From: Enterococcus pingfangensis
Lineage (GTDB): Bacteria > Bacillota > Bacilli > Lactobacillales > Enterococcaceae
Length of the DNA: 64,000 nucleotides
Assembly (NCBI RefSeq): GCF_005405205.1
Contig: NZ_BJDP01000005.1
Location: forward strand, 166,358 to 230,357
Reading direction: 5' to 3'
Made by a program: the position numbers and the translations under genes. The notes under the pieces were generated by a model. That model saw nothing but the letters and a program-made list of their open reading frames with translations. It searched no databases and was not told where the DNA came from. Below are positions 17,193 through 26,298 of the stretch, piece by piece. Each line of letters opens with the position of its first letter. Position 1 is the first letter of the stretch.

Positions 17193-17251
17193 GCTTCAAG
17201 GAGCGTTCAAGCATTCCATGTGTTAATTAATTTTTTGCAACACTAGCCGTT

Positions 17252-17824
17252 TTATAATATTTTTTCAATTGCCTTTTCCGGAATAAACCACATCAATAAA
17301 ATCAAAACATTGACGATCAATACCGCGATCGGAGCGATCAGCTTGCCTAAAATCAGCGCTACGATGGCTAAACCGATGGTTAAATACAATTTAGGATAAT
17401 GTCTGAACATCTGGCCGATCTGGGAATCTTTTCCATTCGCGCGAACCAATGCTCGGACTAGTAAATAATAAGCAAAATCGGTCCCTAAGATGATCAGTCC
17501 ATATAAAGCTTGCGGCGCCCAATCAAAGGGATAATTGCCGACCCAAGCTGTCGCATACGGAAACATGGTCATCATCAAAATCAAAAAATTATTGGCCCAC
17601 AATACCCAGCCGTCGACTTTTTTTACTACTTGAAAGAGATGATGATGATTGTTCCAATAAATCGCCAAACTAACAAAACTGATCAGATAGACAATAAACT
17701 TATGTTTCATAACCAAAAAAGCTGACCATTCCGCTGAAGCAGGTTCATGCAGTTCCAAAACGAGCAACGTCATAATGATCGCAATGACCGCGTCGGTAAA
17801 CGCTTCTATTCGTGATTTTGACAT
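17252..17824 (-). CDS. TMEM175-family (DUF1211) membrane protein, putative potassium channel
   Basis: 190 residues with about five or six hydrophobic segments. It starts MSKSRIEAFTDAVIAIIMTLLVLEL, matching the bacterial TMEM175 signature R-x-x-x-F-(S/T)-D with a following AIxxTLLVLE helix that lines the pore in characterised members. The family forms leak-type potassium channels; here that role is inferred from homology. ATG at 17824 follows TTAGGAG. It is monocistronic, with a terminator downstream. Confidence 0.85.
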   Translation of the reverse strand: MSKSRIEAFTDAVIAIIMTLLVLELHEPASAEWSAFLVMKHKFIVYLISFVSLAIYWNNHHHLFQVVKKVDGWVLWANNFLILMMTMFPYATAWVGNYPFDWAPQALYGLIILGTDFAYYLLVRALVRANGKDSQIGQMFRHYPKLYLTIGLAIVALILGKLIAPIAVLIVNVLILLMWFIPEKAIEKIL

Positions 17825-18089
17825 TTTTTTCTCCTAACTCTTTTTTATTCCAATGTTACTAACAAAAAATAAGTTTCCTCTACGGCTTCTATTAAACAAA
17901 AAAAAATGTAAAATATCAAGGATAATACTGTACTATTGGGGGCTTATCAGTCGTTTCTCATTAATTAATGCTGATTCCTAACTTTAATCAGGAGAAAACT
18001 GAGCATAAATACGTCTTAAGTTGGACGTAAATGAAAAAACAATTTGCTAAACTAGATTCAGTTAAACAAATGGAAAGAAGGAATTTAAA

Positions 18090-18284
18090 ATGATGAAAGA
18101 ATATCCTCTAGTTGTCCGAATTTTAGCTGTTATTGGCTTCTTTTTAGTCGGCAGCTTGATTTTAAGTATTGTTGGGCCGGTACTCGCAGGTTTGATCAAA
18201 TTATTTTTCAAGATCGCTATTCCGTTAGCCGTAGCCTATTTCTTGGTCAAATGGTTGACCAAACACCGCAGACGGACTTATTAA
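18090..18284 (+). CDS. Small membrane protein of unknown function
   Basis: 64 residues with two hydrophobic helices (about 8-32 and 38-54) and a basic tail KWLTKHRRRTY, suggesting the C-terminus is cytosolic. AGAAGG is eight bases upstream of the first of two tandem ATGs, and a clean terminator follows 3 bases after the stop, both signs of a real gene. It is on the opposite strand to its neighbours. I do not recognise a family beyond small enterococcal membrane proteins. Confidence 0.75.
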   Translation: MMKEYPLVVRILAVIGFFLVGSLILSIVGPVLAGLIKLFFKIAIPLAVAYFLVKWLTKHRRRTY

Positions 18285-18287
18285 TCA

Positions 18288-18334
18288 AAAATCGTAGACA
18301 GTGGGCTTTTCGCCGATGCTGTCTACGATTTTTT
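18288..18334 (+). terminator. Terminator after the small membrane protein
   Basis: 12-bp stem AATCGTAGACAG with its exact complement, 17-base loop, then a T run. Confidence 0.9.
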
Positions 18335-18433
18335 TACTATTCATCTGAGCTGCGATTTATTCAGATCCGTTTAAGCTTCAATTAAGCTTCGGCTATTATA
18401 TTATGTTCATCCCAAATAATCTTTTTCATTTTT

Positions 18434-18515
18434 GCCAGTTGCTTCGGTGACTGGCACCCTTTTTTTATCAGCTGACTATCTCCCTGCTAGCCTCACATAC
18501 TAGCAGGATTTTTTG
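18434..18515 (+). other. Two tandem terminator-like hairpins without a gene
   Basis: Hairpin 1 (GCCAGT...ACTGGC, 18434-18455) and hairpin 2 (CCTGCTAG...CTAGCAGG, 18483-18507) each end in a T run on the plus strand. There is no coding sequence between the previous terminator and here. TATTAT at 18394-18399 with a poor -35 could start a short RNA. It may be a small RNA or merely back-up terminators. Confidence 0.45.
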
Positions 18516-18593
18516 ATTACTTTGAGTCATTGTAAAATTACTTTTTTGCTGCATAAAAAATATTTTTAACTGTCTTAGACTTTCTATTATTAA

Positions 18594-18631
18594 ACAAAAA
18601 AACTGGAAGCCTCATGTATCAAGGTTTCCAG
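18594..18631 (-). terminator. Terminator of the ZIP transporter gene
   Basis: Ten-base stem (18603-18612 with 18622-18631) followed on the minus strand by an uninterrupted T run. Confidence 0.85.
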
Positions 18632-18644
18632 CTAATTAGACTCT

Positions 18645-19463
18645 TTATCCCAGTGCAACGTCTAGGATCATCATAATAATAAAACCGGTCATCGCACCAA
18701 ACACACCGAAATGATGTTTGCTGTCTGTTGTTGCTTGCGCTTCTGGGATCAACTCTTCCACTACCACATAGATCATAGCACCCGCTGCAAACGATAGTGC
18801 ATACGGCAAGAGCGGTTCGACACTAGTTACTAGCAGCGCCCCAATCACAGCGGCGATTGGCTCTACTAGGCCGGATGCTTGGCCATAAAGGAAAGACTTT
18901 GTTCGGCTCAAACCTTCTTGTCGCAAAGGAATCGAGACTGCAGCGCCTTCTGGGAAATTTTGGATCCCAATCCCTAATGAAACAGAGATCGCTGCTAAAA
19001 CTGCCACCGCTGGATTCGCTGCTTCACTTGCAGCCCCAAATGCCACTCCGACTGCTAACCCTTCCGGAATATTGTGCAAGGTGATCGAAAACACTAGCAA
19101 AATCGTCCGTTTCAAATGACTTGGCAAGCCTTCTTTTTCTTTATTCGGTCCAAAGTGCATATGGGGAATCGTTTTATCTGCGATGTATAAAAACAGTCCG
19201 CCTAATCCAAAGCCTAAACTAACTACTAGCCACGGAATCGAACCGTTCTCTTCTGCGGCTGCGATCGCTGGGTCTAATAATGACCAAAAACTAGCTGCGA
19301 TCATTACACCCGAAGCAAAACCTAACATCAAGTTTAAGACATTGCGGTTGATATTTTTAAAGAAGAAGACCAACGCGGCACCTAATGCCGTCATCCCCCA
19401 AGTAAACAGTGTTCCCACCAGTGCCTGCTGCCAAGCCGCTAAACCTAATAACCACCCAATCAT
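18645..19463 (-). CDS. ZIP-family divalent metal transporter
   Basis: 272 residues, eight predicted membrane helices. Metal-site motifs of the ZIP family are HNIPEGLAVGVAFG (about 130-143) and NFPEGAAVSIPL (about 170-181), plus PHMHFGPN in the cytosolic loop as a possible metal-binding stretch. The family imports zinc, and sometimes manganese or iron, across the cell membrane. ATG at 19463 follows AGGAGG. Expression may be tied to the palindrome at 19678-19693, but that is 215 bases away and nearer to the divergent pyruvate oxidase gene. Confidence 0.88.
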   Translation of the reverse strand: MIGWLLGLAAWQQALVGTLFTWGMTALGAALVFFFKNINRNVLNLMLGFASGVMIAASFWSLLDPAIAAAEENGSIPWLVVSLGFGLGGLFLYIADKTIPHMHFGPNKEKEGLPSHLKRTILLVFSITLHNIPEGLAVGVAFGAASEAANPAVAVLAAISVSLGIGIQNFPEGAAVSIPLRQEGLSRTKSFLYGQASGLVEPIAAVIGALLVTSVEPLLPYALSFAAGAMIYVVVEELIPEAQATTDSKHHFGVFGAMTGFIIMMILDVALG

Positions 19464-19677
19464 AACGTCCTCCTAATTTTCATTATTCTACTATTGATTA
19501 TTACAGAAAATTTGATCTGATGACTCCATGACACATTTTTTTAATTGATTACTTTAGTAACTCAGCTTAGGAGTAGTGATTCAATTGCAGCCGGTTTTAT
19601 TGATTATTTTAGAATAAGTAATAAAATCAGCTAAAATTTCTCCTGAAACCGTTTTGTTCGTACTAACTTTATCATAT

Positions 19678-19693
19678 TTTAGGTATACCTGTA
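19678..19693. promoter_or_regulatory. Palindrome resembling a DtxR/MntR-family operator
   Basis: TTTAGGTATACCTGTAA contains the palindrome AGGTATACCT and resembles TTAGGTnAnCCTAA boxes bound by metal-sensing DtxR-family repressors. It lies between a metal transporter gene and pyruvate oxidase, about 26 bases upstream of the latter's -35. Similarity is by eye only. Confidence 0.35.
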
Positions 19694-19718
19694 AACTTTT
19701 TCTTCCGAGACACTTTCT

Positions 19719-19747
19719 TTGCCGGTTTTTTTAAGACACGTTATAAT
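19719..19747 (+). promoter_or_regulatory. Pyruvate oxidase promoter
   Basis: TTGCCG (19719-19724), 17-base spacer, TATAAT (19742-19747), about 37 bases before the start codon. Confidence 0.7.
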
Positions 19748-19784
19748 TTTTAATATGAAACTTACAAAAAGAAAGTGAGTGAAG

Positions 19785-21509
19785 ATGATGTCAGAAATTA
19801 ATGCAGGCGTTGCAATGGTCAAAGTTTTAGAAGCTTGGGGAATCGATCATATTTATGGAATTCCCGGCGGTTCTTTCAACTCAACGATGGATGCGCTTTA
19901 TCACGAACGTGAATCAATCAAATATATCCAAGTTCGCCATGAAGAAGCCGGAGCACTTGCGGCGGCGGCGGATGCAAAATTGACTGGTAAAGTCGGAGCG
20001 GTCTTTGGTTCTGCGGGTCCTGGTGCTAGTCATTTGATCAATGGTCTTTATGATGCACAAATGGACCATGTCCCACTTTTAGCTTTGTTAGGACAAGTCC
20101 CTTCCACTTCGATGAACTACAATGCTTTTCAAGAATTAAATGAAAATCCGATGTTCGCAGATGTCAGCGTGTACAATCGGACGGTAATGACTCCGGAAAG
20201 TTTGCCGCATGTAATCGATGAGGCGATCAAAGCGGCGTACCAGCAAAAAGGGGTTGCCGTCGTTACTATCCCCGTCGATTTTGGGTTTGAAGTAATTGAA
20301 GAGGCGGAGATTGCGACTGCGAAAAATCATAAGACCGGCGTACTTCTTCCGGCTGAAGCAGATTTGAAAGCAGCGCTGCCGTTGATCGAAGCGGCTAAAA
20401 AACCAGTACTTTATATCGGTCAAGGCGTTCGCGGCGGATTTGATGCGGTCAAAGCATTCACCGAACATTTTTCAATGCCGGTTGCATCAGCCGTCTTAGC
20501 CAAAGGAATCATTACAGATCTGTACGAAAACTTTTTAGGCTTTGCGGCACGAGTAGCAACGAAACCAGCAAATGAAGCACTAGCTGAGGCAGACTTGATT
20601 CTATTTGTCGGCAGCGATTTTCCATTTGGCCGTTACTTCTTTAATCCCGATGCGAAATTTATCCAAGTCGATATTGATGCAGCAAAATTCGGCCGGCGTC
20701 ATCCTGTCGATTACTCTGTTTTAGGGGATGGCGCGACAGCGCTTCGCCGGTGGGTTGAACTTGGAAAAGCTCGCCCAGCCGATGACTGGTTGAAAGCCAA
20801 TCAAGCAAACATCAGCAACTGGCATGCTTGGCGCAAGAGCTTCTACAATGATGATTCGACGCCATTGCGCGCGGAACCTGTCTTTAAAGAAGTCAATCGT
20901 ATCGCTGAAAAAGATGCCGTCTATGTTGCCGATGTGGGCAATGTTACCTTGAATGCGATCCGCCACTTAGAAATGAACGGCGAGCAGCAATTTACTACTT
21001 CCGGCTGGTTTGCGACGATGGGCAATGGTGTGCCTGGCGGAATCGCGGCCCAATTAAGTTATCCAAACAAACAAGTCTTTACATTCAGCGGCGATGGCGG
21101 CTTTGCAATGCAAATGCAAGATATCATCACACAAGTAAAATATGATTTGCCAATCATCAACGTTGTTTTTTCTAACAATGCTTTTGGTTTTATCGAAGCC
21201 GAACAAGAAGATACGGAACAACAAAAATTCGGTGTCTTTCTAGAAGGAGCGGATTTTGGTAAAGTCGGTGAAGCGCTAGGTGCTGACGGCTTCACGATCA
21301 CTGAATACAGTCAATTAGAACCAGCTTTCACTGCTGCTAAAGCAAGCAAACGTCCGGTCGTGATTGATGTCAAAATCAAAGATGAACGGCCATTGCCGGT
21401 CGAAGCTTTAGAATTAGAACCAGAAAAATTCTCAGCAGAACAAATCACTGCATTCAAAGAAAAATACCAAGTTCATGACATGCCGACTTTGCGAGAATTA
21501 TTGAAATAA
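19785..21509 (+). CDS. pox: Pyruvate oxidase (H2O2- and acetyl-phosphate-forming)
   Basis: About 575 residues, a thiamine-diphosphate/FAD enzyme. Marks: the N-terminal GIPGGSFNSTMDAL with the catalytic-type Glu of HEEAGAL; the central FAD domain (about 190-340); and the C-terminal TPP motif GDGGFAMQMQD...NNAFGF (about 442-472). Oxidises pyruvate with O2 and phosphate to acetyl phosphate, CO2 and H2O2. Sequence layout fits SpxB/LctP-type oxidases better than acetolactate synthase. I take ATG 19785 (nine bases from GAAAG); a GTG at 19779 and an ATG at 19788 are alternatives. Own promoter upstream; terminator shared with the convergent EIIA gene. Confidence 0.88.
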   Translation: MMSEINAGVAMVKVLEAWGIDHIYGIPGGSFNSTMDALYHERESIKYIQVRHEEAGALAAAADAKLTGKVGAVFGSAGPGASHLINGLYDAQMDHVPLLALLGQVPSTSMNYNAFQELNENPMFADVSVYNRTVMTPESLPHVIDEAIKAAYQQKGVAVVTIPVDFGFEVIEEAEIATAKNHKTGVLLPAEADLKAALPLIEAAKKPVLYIGQGVRGGFDAVKAFTEHFSMPVASAVLAKGIITDLYENFLGFAARVATKPANEALAEADLILFVGSDFPFGRYFFNPDAKFIQVDIDAAKFGRRHPVDYSVLGDGATALRRWVELGKARPADDWLKANQANISNWHAWRKSFYNDDSTPLRAEPVFKEVNRIAEKDAVYVADVGNVTLNAIRHLEMNGEQQFTTSGWFATMGNGVPGGIAAQLSYPNKQVFTFSGDGGFAMQMQDIITQVKYDLPIINVVFSNNAFGFIEAEQEDTEQQKFGVFLEGADFGKVGEALGADGFTITEYSQLEPAFTAAKASKRPVVIDVKIKDERPLPVEALELEPEKFSAEQITAFKEKYQVHDMPTLRELLK

Positions 21510-21512
21510 AAT

Positions 21513-21550
21513 AAAAGGAGCTGTGACAGACTTTGTCATAGCTCCTTTTA
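21513..21550. terminator. Shared bidirectional terminator
   Basis: Stem AAAAGGAGCTGTGACA and its near complement. The right arm contains the stop codon of the convergent EIIA gene, so the two genes share one terminator. Confidence 0.85.
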
Positions 21551-21925
21551 CATTCTCCGAATCGTTTGTTTTGTTTCTAATTCTAACTGTTTTGTCAACG
21601 CTTCAGCTGACAGCTCGCGATTCACTAAGGCTTGTAAGACCATCGGCAAATTGACTCCAGTCACTAAAGCTTGCCGCGAATCATTCATCACACAATAGCT
21701 GGCATAGCGAAATGGTGTACCGCCGAACATATCTACTAACCAAACGAGTTCATCGACTTCCGTCAATAAAGCTTTAGCCAAATCTTCAATTTTTTTTTGC
21801 AGCCCTGTTGCCCCAGGATCAATATTTACTGTTTTTACATAGCTTTGCTCACCCAAAATAGCTTCAGCTGTTTTCAACAAACTGTCTGCTAAATGGTCAT
21901 GGGTCGCGATTACTATCCCAATCAT
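21548..21925 (-). CDS. Orphan PTS mannose/fructose-family EIIA protein
   Basis: 125 residues from ATG 21925 (AAGGG about ten bases upstream; an ATG at 21943 overlaps that site). Family signs: MIGIVIATHDHLADSLLKTAEAILG with the expected phospho-acceptor His near residue 10, and DMFGGTPFRYA near 70. In this family EIIA normally works with EIIB, EIIC and EIID, but none is encoded nearby, so it either serves a distant permease or has a regulatory role. Convergent with pox and sharing its terminator. Confidence 0.85.
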   Translation of the reverse strand: MIGIVIATHDHLADSLLKTAEAILGEQSYVKTVNIDPGATGLQKKIEDLAKALLTEVDELVWLVDMFGGTPFRYASYCVMNDSRQALVTGVNLPMVLQALVNRELSAEALTKQLELETKQTIRRM

Positions 21926-21991
21926 ACTGACACATCCCTTCAATTTTCCAGTCTATCCTATTTTAAACTGCAAGTAAATTCTTAAGGAAGC

Positions 21992-22020
21992 TTGAAACTT
22001 CAGATGTTCCCCGATATAAT
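21992..22020 (+). promoter_or_regulatory. Promoter of the ABC-F gene
   Basis: TTGAAA (21992-21997), 17-base spacer, perfect TATAAT (22015-22020). It rules out coding starts upstream of about 22030. Confidence 0.8.
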
Positions 22021-22063
22021 GCAAAGAGGCCTTAAGCCAATACTGATAAAGCGAGGAAAATCA

Positions 22064-23683
22064 TTGATTACAGTAAGTGACGTTAGTTTACAGTTTCCTG
22101 ACCGTAAATTATTTGATGACGTAAATATTAAATTCACTCCCGGCAATTGTTACGGGTTGATTGGTGCAAATGGTGCCGGCAAATCAACTTTTCTTAAGAT
22201 TTTAGCAGGTGATATCCAGCCTTCGACCGGCTCTGTTATTTTGGGTCCGAACGAACGAATGGCTGTGTTGAAACAAAACCATTTTGACTTTGAAGAATAC
22301 ACTGTTATGGAAACAGTCATCATGGGCCACCAACGTTTATACCAAGTCATGCAAGAAAAAGACGCCATTTATATGAAGGAAGATTTTTCTGACGAAGACG
22401 GTATTCGCGCAGCTGAACTAGAAGGCGAATTTGCCGAGCTAGACGGCTGGGAAGCTGAGCCTGAAGCAGCTGTCCTATTACAAGGCTTGAACATTCCTGA
22501 AGATTTGCATCAACAAAAAATGAGTGAATTGACTGCCGGACAAAGAATCAAAGTTCTTTTGGCGCAATCACTTTTCGGTAAGCCCGACGTTCTTTTGTTA
22601 GACGAACCAACGAACGGCTTAGACATCCAATCAATCAACTGGCTGGAAGAATTCTTGATCAATTTTGAAAATACCGTGATCGTCGTATCCCATGACCGCC
22701 ACTTCTTAAACAAAGTGTGTACGCACATGGCCGACCTTGATTTCGGCAAAATCAAATTATATGTCGGCAACTACGACTTCTGGTTGGAATCAAGCCAATT
22801 AGCAGCAAAATTACAATCACAGCAAAACACTAAAAAAGAAGAGCAGATCAAAGAATTGCAAGACTTTATCGCTCGTTTCAGCGCCAACGCATCAAAATCA
22901 AAACAAGCGACTTCTCGGAAGAAAATGTTGGATAAAATCACACTAGATGATATTCAACCTTCTTCTCGCCGCTACCCATTCGTTCAATTTAAACCAGAAC
23001 GAGAAATTGGCAATGATTTATTGCAAGTGGACAATGTCAGTGTGACACTCGACGGCAAGAAGATTCTTGACAACATCTCTTTTACGTTGAATCGCGACGA
23101 CAAAGTGGCGTTCATCGCTGAAAGCGACTTAGTGACGACGACCTTGTTCAAAGTCATCATGGGCGATCTTAAGCCCGATACAGGTACGATCCGCTGGGGA
23201 GTAACGACTAGTCAAGCGTACTTGCCAAAAGATACGACGAAAGAATTCGATAACACGATGCCGATCCTCGACTGGCTGCGTCAATATGCCAGCAAAGAAG
23301 AAGACGACAATACTTTCTTACGCAGTTTCTTAGGCCGGATGTTGTTTTCTGGCGACGAAGTCATGAAACCAGTCAACGTCTTATCCGGTGGCGAAAAAGT
23401 TCGTTGTATGTTATCAAAATTGATGCTGTCAAAATCAAACGTCTTAGTCTTAGATGATCCAACAAATCATTTAGACTTAGAATCGATCTCAGCATTGAAT
23501 GATGGCTTGATTTCTTATAAAGGTTCGCTTTTATTTGCTTCCCATGACCATCAATTTATCCAAACGATCGCTAACCGTATCATCGCGATTTCTGAAAATG
23601 GTGTCGTGGATCGTGCTGAAACGACGTACGATGAATTCTTAGAAAATCCTGAAGTTCAAAAACAATTGAGTCAATTGTATTAA
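22064..23683 (+). CDS. ykpA: ABC-F family ATPase, YkpA/YbiT type
   Basis: About 539 residues with two ATPase domains and no membrane segments. Domain 1 has Walker A GANGAGKST (near 36), signature LTAGQ and Walker B LLLDEPTNGLD; domain 2 has signature LSGGEK and Walker B VLVLDDPTNHLD. Domain 2's Walker A is degenerate (AESDLVTTTLFK, no Lys), a feature I associate with this subgroup. ABC-F proteins act on ribosomes; YkpA-type members are not the classical antibiotic-resistance ones. I start it at TTG 22064 (GAGG seven bases upstream) because the promoter overlaps any longer reading. Confidence 0.88.
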   Translation: MITVSDVSLQFPDRKLFDDVNIKFTPGNCYGLIGANGAGKSTFLKILAGDIQPSTGSVILGPNERMAVLKQNHFDFEEYTVMETVIMGHQRLYQVMQEKDAIYMKEDFSDEDGIRAAELEGEFAELDGWEAEPEAAVLLQGLNIPEDLHQQKMSELTAGQRIKVLLAQSLFGKPDVLLLDEPTNGLDIQSINWLEEFLINFENTVIVVSHDRHFLNKVCTHMADLDFGKIKLYVGNYDFWLESSQLAAKLQSQQNTKKEEQIKELQDFIARFSANASKSKQATSRKKMLDKITLDDIQPSSRRYPFVQFKPEREIGNDLLQVDNVSVTLDGKKILDNISFTLNRDDKVAFIAESDLVTTTLFKVIMGDLKPDTGTIRWGVTTSQAYLPKDTTKEFDNTMPILDWLRQYASKEEDDNTFLRSFLGRMLFSGDEVMKPVNVLSGGEKVRCMLSKLMLSKSNVLVLDDPTNHLDLESISALNDGLISYKGSLLFASHDHQFIQTIANRIIAISENGVVDRAETTYDEFLENPEVQKQLSQLY

Positions 23684-23685
23684 AC

Positions 23686-23725
23686 AAAAAAGGCTATGAC
23701 AAAAATTTTTGTCATAGCCTTTTTC
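23686..23725. terminator. Bidirectional terminator after ykpA
   Basis: Perfect palindrome of about 20 bp per arm (AAAAAAGGCTATGACAAAAA and complement) starting 2 bases after the stop. Confidence 0.9.
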
Positions 23726-23850
23726 GTTTAAACGGTGTTCCAGCAGCTTCTTTGGAAATCAGCCGAAATTTCACAAAAATTTGAGAAACAGTTTTCGAAA
23801 ATTCCTGCTTATTTCTTGAAGCTGTCCACTTCAGTCACAACTGTTTCTTT

Positions 23851-24717
23851 TTAATTGCGTTTTTCACCGCGAGTAAAGACTGCGATACAGCCAAGTCCTG
23901 TATGACTGGCGATCGTCGTGCCTAAAGGAAAGATCCGAACTTCTTTTGGCTGGATACTTTCTTCTAAGTGGCGCTTCACTTCTTCTGCCCCTTCTTGGTC
24001 AGCACTAGTGGTGATAAAAATCGTTTGGTTTGCGGGATCTTTCGTTGCTTCGCTGATTTTGTCAGCAACTAACTGCAACGCTTTTTTGCGTCCCCGCACT
24101 TTTTCAACATTTTGCAATCGACCTTCAACATCAACCGTGATGATCGGCTTGATATTCATCAATCCGCCGATTGCGGCACTCGTTTTAGAAATGCGCCCGC
24201 CGCGTTGCAAATGTTTCAAATCATCGACAGTTACCCAATGATGATAAGTCAGTTTGTTTTCTTCCAGCCATTCGTACAAATCGGTCAGAGACATTCCTGC
24301 TTGCTGTTTCTGAGCCGCTTCATAAACCATCAGACCTTCACCGCCGCTGGCAGCTAACGAATCGACTACGTAGACTTCTGCCGCTGGCAAATCTTCTTTC
24401 AAGATCGCAACTGCCTGCATCGCACTTTGGTATGATCCACTCATACCAGAAGAGAAGCAAATATACAAAATCGGGATGTTTTTCTCCGCATAACTGCGGA
24501 AAAATTCGACATAACGGCCAACATTCACTTGTGAAGTTGTCGGCATCGCTCCATCTTTGATTTGTTGATAAAAATCAGTGATTTTAAAATGACGCCCTAA
24601 ATCATCAGCGAATTCAGTACCGCCGATCGAAACATGCATTGAAATAAAATCAACGTTGTTTTCTTCTAGTAATTCATAAGGCACATCACAACATGAATCT
24701 GTCAGAATCTGATACAT
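23851..24717 (-). CDS. DegV family fatty-acid-binding protein
   Basis: 288 residues from ATG 24717, nine bases after GGAGG. DegV hallmarks: TDSCCDVPYELLEENN at the N-terminus, TSQVNVGRYVEFF (about 61-73), ICFSSGMSGSYQSA (about 87-100), LKHLQRGGRISK (about 168-179) and GLMNIKPII. The family binds fatty acids in the cytosol and some members (FakB) present them to the kinase FakA for use in phospholipids. Which fatty acid, and whether this is a functional FakB, is not shown. Monocistronic, convergent with ykpA. Confidence 0.88.
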   Translation of the reverse strand: MYQILTDSCCDVPYELLEENNVDFISMHVSIGGTEFADDLGRHFKITDFYQQIKDGAMPTTSQVNVGRYVEFFRSYAEKNIPILYICFSSGMSGSYQSAMQAVAILKEDLPAAEVYVVDSLAASGGEGLMVYEAAQKQQAGMSLTDLYEWLEENKLTYHHWVTVDDLKHLQRGGRISKTSAAIGGLMNIKPIITVDVEGRLQNVEKVRGRKKALQLVADKISEATKDPANQTIFITTSADQEGAEEVKRHLEESIQPKEVRIFPLGTTIASHTGLGCIAVFTRGEKRN

Positions 24718-24792
24718 TTTTAAAGTCCTCCAAATACCCACTTAATAGTAAATCTATTTTACTAGATAATTGGTTGCTTGTCTCACAATATG

Positions 24793-26085
24793 TTAGATTT
24801 GTGCCCAAACACTCTCCATAATGTTTGTTTGTGTCCGATCGGGACCGACAGAAAACGTTGAGATCCGAACACCGACAAGTTCAGAAACACGACGAACATA
24901 GTTTCTCGCATTTTCCGGCAGATCTGCTAGATCACGACAACCAGTAATATCTTCGCTCCAGCCAGGTAATTCTTCATAAACTGGTTTGCAGCGATTCAAT
25001 TCTTTCAAACTTGCTGGATAGTGATAAATCAATTCACCGTCTAATTCATAAGCGGTACAAATTCTGACCGTTTCTAATCCGCTCAAGACATCGATTGAAT
25101 TCAAAGAAAGATTGGTAATGCCTGAAACACGTTTAGAATGACGCATAACAACAGAATCAAACCAGCCAACACGACGCGGACGGCCAGTTGTCGTTCCATA
25201 TTCATGACCAACTTCACGGATCTGTTCACCAACTTCATCAAATAATTCTGTTGGGAAAGGTCCATCACCAACACGTGAGGTGTAGGCTTTACAGACACCG
25301 ACAACTTTATCGATCTTCGATGGGCCGACACCGCTACCGATCGTTACACCGCCGGCAACTGGGTTAGATGACGTAACAAATGGATATGTTCCTTGATCGA
25401 TATCTAACATAACCCCTTGGGCACCTTCAAACAATACACGTTTGCCATGATCCAACGCATCATTCAAAATAACTGAAGTATCGGTTACATATTTTTTGAT
25501 TTGTTGGCCGTATTCATAATATTCTTCAAAAATATCATCAAAGTTCAATGCTTCATCATCAAACATTTTAACGAATTGACGATTCTTTTCTTCTAAATTG
25601 ATTTTCAAGCGTTCTTCAAAAATTTCCTTGTCTAATAAATCGGCAATCCGGATACCGACACGAGCAGCTTTGTCCATGTAAGCTGGTCCGATCCCTTTGA
25701 TCGTTGTACCAATCTTGTTTTCGCCTTTTGCATCTTCTTGCAATTGATCCAACTTGATATGGTAAGGCAAAATCACGTGCGCGCGATCAGAGATTCGTAA
25801 ATTATCCGTCACAATGCCGCGTTCATGTAAATACGCCAGTTCTGTCACTAATGATTTCGGGTTGACTACAACACCATTCCCAATAACACTGATCTTTTCT
25901 TTGTAGAAGATCCCTGAAGGAATCAAGTGCAATTTATATGTTTCATTGTCAAATTTGATTGTATGACCTGCATTGTCTCCACCTTGGTAGCGAGCAATGA
26001 CTTCTGCATTCTCACTCAAAAAGTCTGTGATCTTTCCTTTACCTTCATCGCCCCACTGCGTCCCTACAACTACTACAGATGACAT
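24793..26085 (-). CDS. purA: Adenylosuccinate synthase
   Basis: 430 residues, the usual length. GTP-binding loop [11 protein letters not shown] (8-18), catalytic His in [32 protein letters not shown] near 115-140, and the C-terminal [17 protein letters not shown]. Converts IMP plus aspartate to adenylosuccinate in AMP synthesis; guaB at the other end of the window draws IMP to GMP. ATG at 26085 follows GAGGTG. Own promoter TTGAAG-17-TACAAT upstream. Confidence 0.97.
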   Translation of the reverse strand: MSSVVVVGTQWGDEGKGKITDFLSENAEVIARYQGGDNAGHTIKFDNETYKLHLIPSGIFYKEKISVIGNGVVVNPKSLVTELAYLHERGIVTDNLRISDRAHVILPYHIKLDQLQEDAKGENKIGTTIKGIGPAYMDKAARVGIRIADLLDKEIFEERLKINLEEKNRQFVKMFDDEALNFDDIFEEYYEYGQQIKKYVTDTSVILNDALDHGKRVLFEGAQGVMLDIDQGTYPFVTSSNPVAGGVTIGSGVGPSKIDKVVGVCKAYTSRVGDGPFPTELFDEVGEQIREVGHEYGTTTGRPRRVGWFDSVVMRHSKRVSGITNLSLNSIDVLSGLETVRICTAYELDGELIYHYPASLKELNRCKPVYEELPGWSEDITGCRDLADLPENARNYVRRVSELVGVRISTFSVGPDRTQTNIMESVWAQI

Positions 26086-26121
26086 CTGAACACCTCATTC
26101 AATTTTATTTAATCCTGAATC

Positions 26122-26150
26122 ATTGTATCAAGAATAGCCTAATACTTCAA
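26122..26150 (-). promoter_or_regulatory. purA promoter
   Basis: On the minus strand TTGAAG (26150-26145), 17-base spacer, TACAAT (26127-26122), 37 bases before the purA start. Confidence 0.75.
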
Positions 26151-26298
26151 TTAAAATTCGAATATTAAAATAATATATATGAAAAAAACGAGTAAATCAC
26201 GAACATTATTTTTAGATTATTGGATAAATCTGGTGAAGACCCGCCGCGATAAGCTTTTTTTAAGAGCCAGAGACTGTACCGATAAAACGCAAAATAAA

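Noticed and set aside
18360..18400. Paired TTAAGCTTC direct repeats as an attachment site
   Set aside because: Two short repeats of about nine bases, no integrase or foreign segment next to them.
26154..26207. Two CGAA-containing motifs upstream of purA as PurR boxes
   Set aside because: Each has two mismatches to the PurBox consensus and the spacing is not that of known PurR sites.
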